From: SHAN690 sp040221375
GTDB taxonomy: Bacteria; Bacteroidota; Bacteroidia; Flavobacteriales_G; Salibacteraceae
DNA length: 24,180 bases
Reading direction: 5' to 3'
NCBI GenBank assembly: GCA_040221375.1
Contig: JAVKEP010000022.1
Span: 1-24,180, forward strand
Shown here piece after piece: positions 17,564 to 24,180 of this stretch. Position 1 is the stretch's first letter. The number at the start of each line of letters is the position of its first letter. The notes under the pieces are model-generated. The model was not told the origin of the DNA, did no database searches, and saw only the letters and a list, made by a program, of their open reading frames with translations. A program made the translations under genes and the position numbers.

Positions 17564-18097
17564 TTAATTAATCACTCTTGTTGCTAAATTTTCTAACGTA
17601 TTACTAACGATAAGGTCCTGTGATCGAAACAGCGCCTTATTCATTTCATATTTTAATTGTGCACCTACCACAACGAAGTTGATCGCCGCAATGCCGTTGA
17701 TCATTCCATTTCCTTCCGTTACGATGAGGCAGTTAAATTGTCTTGCTTTTTCCGCATAAGGCTCGACTTCTCCAGCCGATTTGCCCGCGATGTAAATGAG
17801 GTGACACTTGGTCACGTCACTAACGCTTGAAATGCGCTTAACAACCAAGTTTTGGCTGTTGATCTTCTTGGTCTTAGAAATTGACTCCAGGTTCTTGGCC
17901 AAATCGTCGTCGTTGACCACACCAATGACAAAATCTCCTTGCTTATACGCAGCAGGCCATTCGGTGTACTTCGTAAAATTCAGGATATACATCGATTTGA
18001 ACTTCGCACGCGTGTTCATCGTGTTCATCGACGTCTGTCCATAAGACATCAATGTCAATCCAAATACGATCGATATCAGCAGGAATAGCTTCTTCAC
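17564..18097 (-). CDS. YfiR-like (DUF4154) periplasmic protein
   Basis: A 177-residue protein with a signal peptide (1-20, ending SYGQ) followed by the YfiR-family hallmark YILNFTKYTEWP at 37-48, FVIGVVNDD at 56-64, CHLIYIAG at 98-105 and a late GMINGIAAINFVV segment. It has two cysteines (Cys98, Cys123), which might form a disulfide. In Pseudomonas, YfiR is a periplasmic repressor of the membrane diguanylate cyclase YfiN and is sequestered by the OmpA-type lipoprotein YfiB. Here it starts a tight operon ending in a HAMP-linked PP2C phosphatase, and an OmpA-domain gene lies just upstream on the same strand. The start codon is GTG at 18097; it gives a clean signal peptide, and a TACCTTTG promoter-like box sits 13 bases upstream, leaving no room for a longer protein. 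Confidence 0.85.
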   Translation of the reverse strand: MKKLFLLISIVFGLTLMSYGQTSMNTMNTRAKFKSMYILNFTKYTEWPAAYKQGDFVIGVVNDDDLAKNLESISKTKKINSQNLVVKRISSVSDVTKCHLIYIAGKSAGEVEPYAEKARQFNCLIVTEGNGMINGIAAINFVVVGAQLKYEMNKALFRSQDLIVSNTLENLATRVIN

Positions 18098-18110
18098 AAT
18101 TGAGTCGGTG

Positions 18111-18118
18111 CAAAGGTA
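18111..18118 (-). promoter_or_regulatory. Putative Bacteroidota -7 promoter box of the yfiR-TPR-phosphatase unit
   Basis: On the - strand TACCTTTG matches TAnnTTTG exactly and is followed by CA. It lies 13 bases before the GTG start of the YfiR-like gene, within a 110-base gap after the 1342-aa OmpA gene. This suggests the three-gene signalling unit can be transcribed apart from the T9SS-related operon upstream. No clear -33 TTG is visible. Confidence 0.5.
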
Positions 18119-18207
18119 GGCGTTATAAGAACAGTCCTAACCTCTGTCGAGGCGCCAATTTATGAATATTTTAAGTAGGCCTTGAAAAGTTTCTCAGATC
18201 ATTCAGC

Positions 18208-21200
18208 TCATTGGAGCCTTACCTCTACCCGTCGGTTCTGGGTTCTCGACTTTATCGGACAGGGGTAATAAAGGATGCAATCGCCCGTTGGAATGATTTC
18301 TCCATGGCTTTCTAGACTGATTTTGGAATCATCTATGCCTCTGGATATCAGGAGGTTTTGGAGGTTTTTAGCGCGTAATTCTGAGATTCGATGGTTGCCG
18401 CTAAATGAACCCCAAGTATCGGTGAAACCTTCGATTTTAACCTCAACAACGGTTGATCCTTGGAGCGTATTCAATAAGCGATAAGCTACATTTTCGGCAT
18501 TCTGATCCAATTTCCACTGGTTAAATCCGTACTCAAAAACGAAATCTGGCGCAGGAGGAACCTCCTCAGGGTCGAGTATCCTAACCTGGGCCCGCCGATT
18601 GAGCCTACGTTCCTCTTCAGTGCAAGGTTTGTCTGAGCAGTCAATGATCGGTTTCTCCGTTTCCCAATTGGCTACACGCATGTTCTCGATCGGAACGCCC
18701 CTGTTGTGCAAGTACTGCGCAATGATTGCCGACCTCAATGCGCTGTACGATCGATTGCCTGTACGTTCGGCAGGGTCGCTGTAGGATTTGATGGATAGGA
18801 TGGCATCTGGATTTTCACGGTATACCTCGATCATTTCGTCTAAGCGTTTCTCATCAGATGTGGCTAGATCTGCACTTCTGAAGTCGTAGCTAAATGCGTT
18901 CGCCTCCATCTTTGGCAAGGGTTTACGCTGGGCATCCAAATAGTCGCTCATGGTATTGCTTCCCGACCCATTGTCTTTTGCGGCAAGTGCCTGCATGTTG
19001 TACTTGTCTAGCTGCAGCTTACTGAATTTCCATTCGCCTTCGGTAGCGTAGGCCCTTTCAAATTCTTTGCCTTCTGCATCGAGCAGCGAAATGTTGAATT
19101 CAGTGTCGTCTTCCGAAAACTTAAAGAGGTAGTCCTGGTCCTTGGTGAGTTTTGAGAATTGGAAGTTACCTTCCTCATCCACTTCTGCCACGTCGATTAG
19201 GTTGCCATCTTCATCGAATGCGTACACTGTCAACCCATCGTGATAATCCCCCGGAAGTTTCTTATATATCTGACCTTTGAAGAGTCCTACACTTTGATCC
19301 ATGGCCAGCTCACCCTCTAATTCAGAGGCTGCTTCAAGGATGATCTTGGAGTACTTAAACGTCATGTTATCATCTAAGAACAGAAGTCCTTTAAACGAGC
19401 CATCGTAATTATACAAGGCCACTTTTAGTGCTTGGTCGTTCTCATCCATTACCCGGATCGAGAAATCCTCAGATTGTGCCAAACGACTAAAAGTGAAGTT
19501 ACCTTTTCCGTCTGTATAGGTTGAGTCAACAATGTTTCCGTCTTCGTCAAAGGCATAGACCTTTATTCCCTCCTTGTAATCTCCAGGAAGCTTATAGTAA
19601 ATCTGACCTTTCACAAATTGCGATAGACCCGGCATCGAGGCATCTCCTTCCTCTATGTGTTCGAGTCTCGAAACTCGCTCTGCTTCTAGGGTGTTATAAA
19701 CATACGACTGCAGTTGATCCAAGCGAAGCTTTTCTCCTGGCTGGCCCATGTCATCAAACATGATTAAATTCATTGCACCAGCATCCTCGACGTCAGGTTT
19801 GATCAAGTAATTCTGATCCGGACGGAGCGATGTAAACTTGAAGTTACCCGACGCATCTGTTTGAGCCTCTTCGATCAAATTGCCATCCTCGTCGTAGGCG
19901 TATAAGGTCAATCCTCCTGCGTAATCGCCTGGAAGTATTTCGTAAATCTGTCCTTGGATTGGCACGGGTTCTGCCAAATACGCTAACTCTTGTTCAGAAA
20001 GCAAATCATCCACTTCGATCGCTTCGAAGTAATGATTGAGTTTATCCGAGGGTACAGCATCAATGAACTGATTGGCGATGCGGTCGATCAAGTGGACTTC
20101 AGCGGTGTCGTCAAATTCATTCATAGATATGGGAAGCAACAAACGGTATGGGCTTCCCGCCATCGTTCCAAAAATGGAAACAGCGCCTTGTTCGTTGGTT
20201 CTGGCCACGTGCAAGACCTCGTCACGATCATCGAAGAGAGCGACGGCAACACCTTGCAACGGACCCTGCAGGTTGTTAAGGAAAACAGTATACTGCACCT
20301 TGCGGCTCAATGCGGCGTTCTTCATCATCACTTCGCCGATCGATACCTTGAAATAATCTCCTGTCGTATCGGATAGCCGCGTAATTCCATTTTCACCCTC
20401 GTAGAAGACGCTTGACTTGTAGACCACAGAGTCCTTTCCGTTTACCTTGATGGTTAGGTATTCACTTTTAGGAAGGTCCGTGAAGGAATAATAGCCGGTG
20501 CTGTCGGTAAATGCACTCGCGAATAAGGAGCCGTCATCTGTGTACGCAATCAATTCTATATCCGCCAAGTCCTTTTTCAACGAAGTGAACAATTGACCAA
20601 ATAGATCATACGTGTTCTCTGTGTCTTGTTCAGACAAGCTTGCCAAGGAATTCAGCGCATCTTTCGGCAGCGTGGTAAATACGAAGGTCGACGCCCCTTC
20701 TTTGGCCATCACTTGCACTTTTTCGCCGGCATCATTGACCACGTAGATGTTTGAATTCAACAGCAGCTCTGGATCTGCGTCGTTTACGCGCACGGTGTAG
20801 ATCTCATCGACCGGTAAGTTTCCGAAGGAAAAATTCCCCAAGGAATCTGTTTGTGTTGTGCGCAGCACATTATCATAGGCGTCGAGGAGCGAAATGGACA
20901 CGCCATCTGCTGAAAGGTTGGCATATTCAAATAGGCCTTTTATTTCTACACGCTGGGAGTCTTCGACGTTGGCAAGTTGAACAAAGCCATAGATGTCATC
21001 CTTGCCTTCACTGCCCTCACGCGATGAAGTAAAGAGTCCTTTGGTCTCATTCAAAAAGCAGAGTCCGAAATCGTCTTTGTTGCTGTTGATCGGTGCCTTT
21101 AAGTTTCTCGGTTCGGTCCATCGTCCATTTCTTAAGTTAGAAACAAATAGGTCCAGGCCACCGTAGCCAGTATGACCATTGGAAGAAAAATAAAGGGTTG

Positions 21201-22236
21201 TGTCGTTCTTCAAATAGGGGAATACCTCGTTCAATGGAGTATTGATGAGCGCAGAAAGATTGCTTGGAGCTGTCCAGCCACCGGAATCGGTTCGTTGGAT
21301 CATAAACAGATCCATCTCTCCAGTCGTCCCTGGGCGGTTGCTCGCGAATATCATGGTTCTACCATCACGAGAAAGGGTAGGGTGCGCATTCGAAAAGGTA
21401 TCTCCCACCAGGAAGGGCTTCGAATTTTTTATGCGTTTGTTTTTTACGATGGTAGCCTCGTGTATGGCGATGTGTGAGGTTCCGCTGCTGCCCAGCTTCG
21501 ATTCTGCGAGTGTATAATACAGTCTGCTTTTCAATGTATCAATGGCTATGGGGCCTAGGTTGTCATCTCGATTGAGGTTGGTCAAGAAAGGCTTGGATCG
21601 TTTAAATCCGAAACCATCGGTTTCTCTATCGTCGATCGAGGCGAAATACATGGAGAAATAGGGCGCGTTGGTATAACCTGATGCGCTTTCGGTAATGTGA
21701 TCCACGTTGCGTTCGGTTACGAAGACAATCCCGTCTTGATAGGGGAAGGGAGAAAATTCAGACATGGATGAATTCAAGTCATTCGTCGGTCTCAATTCAA
21801 AGGAGGCTGTGCTAAATTTCCACTCATCTACACGTGCGATGGATCGCAACATGAGTTGAGCGACAAAGCTGTCAGGTTCGCGGTCTATGTAGCGTTTGAT
21901 TTTCTTTTCTGCCTCTTGAGGCTTGGAATTTTTAATCAACGTCTGGCCGTAGTGCACGAGTCCAGGATCACTGATGCCGCCTAGGATATCGGCCCGTTCA
22001 AAGTAGACTTCCGCCTCCAAGTAGCGGTGCGTCTTCATATAGGCAAAGCCGAGCTGCTCGCACATTGCTGCATTCTCCGCGTTTCGCTTGATTTTCTTTT
22101 TCAAGTATTTGACGGCGTCTGCGTAGCGATTTGCGCCGAACAAGTCTTCGGCCTTCTGTGAAGGAGCTTGTGCGTGCGCCATCAGCCCGAGAAGAAGGAA
22201 GATGAATAAGGCAGTGTATGATAGGGATCTTCTCAA
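18208..22236 (-). CDS. Giant PorE-like protein: TPR, PD40 propeller, six regulatory-fold repeats, two OmpA domains
   Basis: A 1342-residue exported protein. The start is a TTG at 22236; no in-frame ATG lies nearby, and TTG gives an exact signal peptide (1-23, ending AHAQA). Residues 25-140 are TPR-like. Residues 145-420 are a PD40 propeller (IFASNRPGTTGEMDLF, YFSSNGHTGYGGLDLF). Six carboxypeptidase-regulatory-like beta folds start near 430, 543, 647, 759, 874 and 985; the last three are close copies. Two OmpA-like domains follow at about 1115-1222 and 1231-1342. Both keep the putative peptidoglycan-binding Asp and Arg (Asp1154/Arg1168; Asp1273/Arg1288) and end in NRR. Each also has a Cys pair before NRR (1200/1205 and 1320/1326). 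The gene begins 7 bases after porP/sprF, so it is probably the PorE-like peptidoglycan anchor paired with that PorP. It is much larger than PorE-type proteins with one OmpA domain. Confidence 0.85.
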   Translation of the reverse strand: MRRSLSYTALFIFLLLGLMAHAQAPSQKAEDLFGANRYADAVKYLKKKIKRNAENAAMCEQLGFAYMKTHRYLEAEVYFERADILGGISDPGLVHYGQTLIKNSKPQEAEKKIKRYIDREPDSFVAQLMLRSIARVDEWKFSTASFELRPTNDLNSSMSEFSPFPYQDGIVFVTERNVDHITESASGYTNAPYFSMYFASIDDRETDGFGFKRSKPFLTNLNRDDNLGPIAIDTLKSRLYYTLAESKLGSSGTSHIAIHEATIVKNKRIKNSKPFLVGDTFSNAHPTLSRDGRTMIFASNRPGTTGEMDLFMIQRTDSGGWTAPSNLSALINTPLNEVFPYLKNDTTLYFSSNGHTGYGGLDLFVSNLRNGRWTEPRNLKAPINSNKDDFGLCFLNETKGLFTSSREGSEGKDDIYGFVQLANVEDSQRVEIKGLFEYANLSADGVSISLLDAYDNVLRTTQTDSLGNFSFGNLPVDEIYTVRVNDADPELLLNSNIYVVNDAGEKVQVMAKEGASTFVFTTLPKDALNSLASLSEQDTENTYDLFGQLFTSLKKDLADIELIAYTDDGSLFASAFTDSTGYYSFTDLPKSEYLTIKVNGKDSVVYKSSVFYEGENGITRLSDTTGDYFKVSIGEVMMKNAALSRKVQYTVFLNNLQGPLQGVAVALFDDRDEVLHVARTNEQGAVSIFGTMAGSPYRLLLPISMNEFDDTAEVHLIDRIANQFIDAVPSDKLNHYFEAIEVDDLLSEQELAYLAEPVPIQGQIYEILPGDYAGGLTLYAYDEDGNLIEEAQTDASGNFKFTSLRPDQNYLIKPDVEDAGAMNLIMFDDMGQPGEKLRLDQLQSYVYNTLEAERVSRLEHIEEGDASMPGLSQFVKGQIYYKLPGDYKEGIKVYAFDEDGNIVDSTYTDGKGNFTFSRLAQSEDFSIRVMDENDQALKVALYNYDGSFKGLLFLDDNMTFKYSKIILEAASELEGELAMDQSVGLFKGQIYKKLPGDYHDGLTVYAFDEDGNLIDVAEVDEEGNFQFSKLTKDQDYLFKFSEDDTEFNISLLDAEGKEFERAYATEGEWKFSKLQLDKYNMQALAAKDNGSGSNTMSDYLDAQRKPLPKMEANAFSYDFRSADLATSDEKRLDEMIEVYRENPDAILSIKSYSDPAERTGNRSYSALRSAIIAQYLHNRGVPIENMRVANWETEKPIIDCSDKPCTEEERRLNRRAQVRILDPEEVPPAPDFVFEYGFNQWKLDQNAENVAYRLLNTLQGSTVVEVKIEGFTDTWGSFSGNHRISELRAKNLQNLLISRGIDDSKISLESHGEIIPTGDCILYYPCPIKSRTQNRRVEVRLQ
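19003..19956 (-). repeat. Three-copy regulatory-fold protein repeat (GQIYxxLPGDY type)
   Basis: Within the 1342-aa protein, residues about 761-1078 hold three units of 111-115 residues. Each opens with GQIY-x-x-LPGDY, continues with G-[LI]-x-[LV]-YA-[YF]-DEDGN and then G-NF-x-F-[ST]. Three more diverged copies precede them. The fold signature is that of carboxypeptidase-regulatory (CNA-B/transthyretin-like) beta domains, which commonly act as spacers or binding modules. Confidence 0.85.
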
Positions 22237-22243
22237 TGGATGG

Positions 22244-23179
22244 CTAGAAATACCTAGGTGATACGGTTCTGCTTTTAGGTATGTTGAACTCTAATCCGAG
22301 AAATATCTCGTGGCTCGTACCTTGGGAGAGCCGCAAGTTGTTGAACGGGTAATCGAAGGAATAGCCAATGCGAACGACCTCAGTCACGATGTACTCCAAA
22401 ATGATCACACCACCGTAGCCATGACGGTAGGTCAATCCTGCCCAAAGCTTGTTATCTATGAGAACGCTGACATTTGCGTCGAGCATGCCTTGAAACAGTC
22501 CAGCCTGTTTGTAAAGAATACTCGGCCTGAGGGTAAGATTGTCGTTCAGAACAAAAGCCCTACCTACCACCACAGAGAGATGCCTGAATTGCCTGTAGGC
22601 ATTGGAACCGTTCACGGTGGAGTCGGATACGACGATGCGCGGCTCCGCCAAGTGAGCCAATTCCAATCCCGCGTAAAACGTGTTAGTATGGTAAAAGATT
22701 CCGAAATCAGCATCAGGGATTACCACTTGCTCCAATCCGTACGTAGGAATTACGTCGCCTTCGTCTTTGTATGTTATTTTATTCCAATCAAAGCTCAGGT
22801 ATTGAACTCCGAGCCCAAGACCGAGGCTCATTTGACCTCGCCATAGTCGGAAGCGATAGGCGTAATCAACTTCTGCAGAGATGGTATTCCTCGGGCCGAT
22901 TACGTCATTCGTGATTTGAAATCCGAGGCCCATTTTCTTTTGCTTCAATGGTCCATGGATCGAAAAAGTCTGGGTGACGGGAGCACCGTCGAATCCAACC
23001 CATTGATTTCTGTACAATGCGACCACACTCAACGCTTCGCGCGATCCCGCGTAGGCAGGATTGATGCCCAATGGGTTAAACATGTATTGATTGAACTTGG
23101 GATCTTGCTGCGCGTGTGATTCAAGGCCCAGGATCAAGCATAAAAGGAGTGTCGGTATGGAGATCCACTTTTGCATCAT
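22244..23179 (-). CDS. PorP/SprF-family type IX secretion outer-membrane protein
   Basis: A 311-residue protein of the PorP/SprF family. After the signal peptide (about 1-23, ending SHAQ) comes the family hallmark QDPKFNQYMFNPLGINPAYAGSRE (split here as QDPKFNQYMF and NPLGINPAYAGSRE), then RNQWVGFDGAPVTQTFS and alternating beta strands of an outer-membrane barrel ending near SPRYF. PorP/SprF proteins are T9SS outer-membrane partners; SprF is needed for surface delivery of the SprB adhesin, and PorP works with the peptidoglycan-linked PorE. I placed the start at ATG 23179, which forms an ATGA overlap with the upstream stop, and not at the in-frame ATG 23197. Upstream is a SprB-like cargo gene; downstream, after 7 bases, is the PorE-like OmpA protein. 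This is a family copy probably devoted to local cargo and not necessarily the core PorP. Confidence 0.9.
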   Translation of the reverse strand: MMQKWISIPTLLLCLILGLESHAQQDPKFNQYMFNPLGINPAYAGSREALSVVALYRNQWVGFDGAPVTQTFSIHGPLKQKKMGLGFQITNDVIGPRNTISAEVDYAYRFRLWRGQMSLGLGLGVQYLSFDWNKITYKDEGDVIPTYGLEQVVIPDADFGIFYHTNTFYAGLELAHLAEPRIVVSDSTVNGSNAYRQFRHLSVVVGRAFVLNDNLTLRPSILYKQAGLFQGMLDANVSVLIDNKLWAGLTYRHGYGGVIILEYIVTEVVRIGYSFDYPFNNLRLSQGTSHEIFLGLEFNIPKSRTVSPRYF

Positions 23180-23916
23180 CTCGAGATTTCTATCCATCCC
23201 TTGTAGGTGCTGTTGTCAAATTTGGCCAGAAAATAATAAGTTCCGTCTGGAAGGGGGTTGCCATTTCTGTGCAAACCGGTAAAACGCGCCGAATTATCTA
23301 GGTTGTCATAGGCCGTATTTTCCCAGACCAAAGCGCCGTAGCGATTGTAAACTTCTACGCTCTTTTCAATAAAGAACTCCGCATTGTCAATATGCCAGTA
23401 GTCGTTGAAGTTGTCGTTATTCGGTGTGATTCCTATGTAAAATCCAGGCGTACAATCGAAATTGGCTTCGGCTTCTACGCTTATGGATGCAATCGCAGCG
23501 TTTCCATCGCTTCCCGTCACGGTCAGTGTATACTCACCGACTTCTGCTTGCACGATTTTATCTGCCGTGGAACCGTTGCTCCATTGGTACGTAACCGGAA
23601 GTAGGAAATTGTCCGATTGGAACGCGATGGTGACCGTCCCGTCGTTCGCGCCCAAACACGCCGCATTGGTGGCTTGCAACTCCACAAACAGCGGATTGCT
23701 CAACACATAATTAGGTTGCTGAAATCCTTGCGTCAACACAAAGCCCGAATTTAGACTTGTTGCAATTACAGGCTCACCTGCGGAAGCAGAAAGCGAAATA
23801 TTCACGTTGCTGAAATCATGTCCAGCCACGCCAATGAGCACGCGGTCAATGATTACTTGGGTCCACGCATTAAATGCCATGAAGAACATGATTGCTATGG
23901 GCAACAACTTCCTCAT
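23176..23916 (-). CDS. Small SprB-like T9SS cargo protein with CHU_C (type B) C-terminal domain
   Basis: A 246-residue secreted protein. The signal peptide is about 1-20. Residues 25-68 hold a SASAGEPV-IAT and LTQGFQQP segment that I recall as recurrent in Bacteroidota surface proteins. Residues about 75-148 match a SprB repeat (CLGANDGTVTIAF, PVTYQWSNGST, GEYTLTVTGSDG). Residues 155-246 are the CHU_C/gliding-associated C-terminal domain (ITPNNDNFNDYW, VEVYNRYGALVWE, LPDGTYYF) ending YKGWIEISR, which acts as a type B T9SS sorting signal. The protein should therefore be exported to the cell surface. It is tiny compared with SprB (thousands of residues) and carries a single repeat. Its ATG overlaps the stop of the S74 protein (ATGA at 23916-23913), and its stop overlaps porP/sprF in the same way. 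Confidence 0.88.
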   Translation of the reverse strand: MRKLLPIAIMFFMAFNAWTQVIIDRVLIGVAGHDFSNVNISLSASAGEPVIATSLNSGFVLTQGFQQPNYVLSNPLFVELQATNAACLGANDGTVTIAFQSDNFLLPVTYQWSNGSTADKIVQAEVGEYTLTVTGSDGNAAIASISVEAEANFDCTPGFYIGITPNNDNFNDYWHIDNAEFFIEKSVEVYNRYGALVWENTAYDNLDNSARFTGLHRNGNPLPDGTYYFLAKFDNSTYKGWIEISR

Positions 23917-24179
23917 TTGGAAATGAACTTAGGCTGCTTTTGCTTTTCAACGGCATCGATGCGTTCGTAGATCGCTTCCATCTCAGCCTTCAATGTCGCA
24001 TTTTCTTCCTTCAGGGTTTCGATTTGTGACTGTTGTTCTTGAATGGCTTTGGTTAAGATTGGAGTGAGCTTGCTGTAGTCTACCATCATTGGGCCTTCCT
24101 CAATGTTTTGGGTTGAATCACCAGAAACAACTTGTGGAAGAATCATTTGCAATTCCTGGGCGACGAATCCGAATTCACG
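23913..24179 (-). CDS. C-terminal end of a peptidase S74 / intramolecular chaperone-type (tail-fibre-like) protein
   Basis: Only the last 88 residues are in the window; the frame is open to the window edge, so the start lies beyond it. The visible part begins REFGFVAQELQMILPQVV, the G-F-[IV]-A-Q-E-[LV] signature of the S74 self-cleaving trimerisation chaperone. It continues with MMVDYSKLTPILTKAIQE and a coiled coil (about residues 45-80, QSQIETLKEENATLKAEMEA). In this family the domain folds a trimeric fibre and often cleaves itself off. The Ser/Lys catalytic dyad would be upstream and is not visible. Related proteins occur in phage tail fibres and in Bacteroidota surface proteins; the T9SS neighbours favour the latter. 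Its stop codon overlaps the next gene's ATG. Confidence 0.8.
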   Translation of the reverse strand, partial: REFGFVAQELQMILPQVVSGDSTQNIEEGPMMVDYSKLTPILTKAIQEQQSQIETLKEENATLKAEMEAIYERIDAVEKQKQPKFISK

Positions 24180-24180
24180 G

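Noticed and set aside
18141..18152. A CCTC-GAGG hairpin as a terminator after the 1342-aa gene
   Set aside because: The stem is only four base pairs and no T-tract follows on the - strand.
23177..23197. ATG at 23197 as the start of porP/sprF
   Set aside because: The later ATG at 23179 gives an ATGA overlap with the upstream stop and a compact signal peptide; the extra six residues only read through the end of the cargo gene.
23913..24179. A prophage tail-fibre gene
   Set aside because: The S74 signature also occurs in phages, but no other phage gene is present and the next genes are T9SS cargo and PorP/SprF.
1..24180. CRISPR arrays, tRNA or rRNA genes, insertion sequences
   Set aside because: No short regularly spaced repeats, no transposase frames, no terminal inverted repeats and no RNA-gene hallmarks were seen; nearly every base is within a protein gene.

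Overview
The window looks like a chromosomal segment of a Bacteroidota bacterium, probably of the Flavobacteriia. The support is a PorP/SprF-family type IX secretion (T9SS) protein, a CHU_C-type gliding/T9SS C-terminal domain, a SprB-like repeat, three proteins with PorE-like architecture (TPR, PD40 propeller, carboxypeptidase-regulatory fold, OmpA), a TonB receptor with an N-terminal carboxypeptidase-regulatory domain, and TAnnTTTG -7 promoter boxes. I cannot name the genus. The DNA is almost fully coding: the largest gap between genes is about 110 bases. I see no tRNA, rRNA, CRISPR array, insertion sequence or prophage.

Layout. (1) 2-3778, + strand: the 3' part of a very long protein made of about ten Ig/cadherin-like repeats, a charged helical stalk and a C-terminal OmpA peptidoglycan-binding domain. 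(2) 3793-5201, - strand: a two-gene unit of a DnaQ-like 3'-5' exonuclease and a fumarylacetoacetate-hydrolase-family enzyme. (3) 5232-10893, - strand: two PorE-like proteins (1040 and 815 aa). (4) 10974-12311, - strand: a lipoyl-dependent acyltransferase (E2), divergent from (5) 12411-14822, + strand: a TonB-dependent outer-membrane receptor. (6) 14851-18097, - strand: a tight three-gene unit encoding a YfiR-like periplasmic protein, an exported TPR protein and a membrane HAMP/PP2C (SpoIIE-type) phosphatase. (7) 18208-24179, - strand: an operon encoding the end of a peptidase-S74 (intramolecular chaperone) protein, a small SprB-like T9SS substrate, PorP/SprF, and a 1342-aa PorE-like protein with six regulatory-fold repeats and two tandem OmpA domains.

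How the genes may work together. Most of the window serves the cell envelope. Region 7 resembles a dedicated T9SS export and surface-anchoring set: surface cargo, an outer-membrane PorP/SprF partner and a peptidoglycan-linked PorE-like protein, with translational coupling at two of its junctions. Region 6 follows directly downstream on the same strand but has its own promoter-like box. It resembles the Pseudomonas YfiBNR switch in its periplasmic YfiR and HAMP-linked membrane effector, but a PP2C-type phosphatase takes the place of the diguanylate cyclase. This YfiR-TPR-HAMP-phosphatase unit, possibly sensing the envelope through the neighbouring OmpA-type protein, is the best candidate here for a little-described system. 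That link is inference. The domain assignments rest on motifs read by eye, without database searches.
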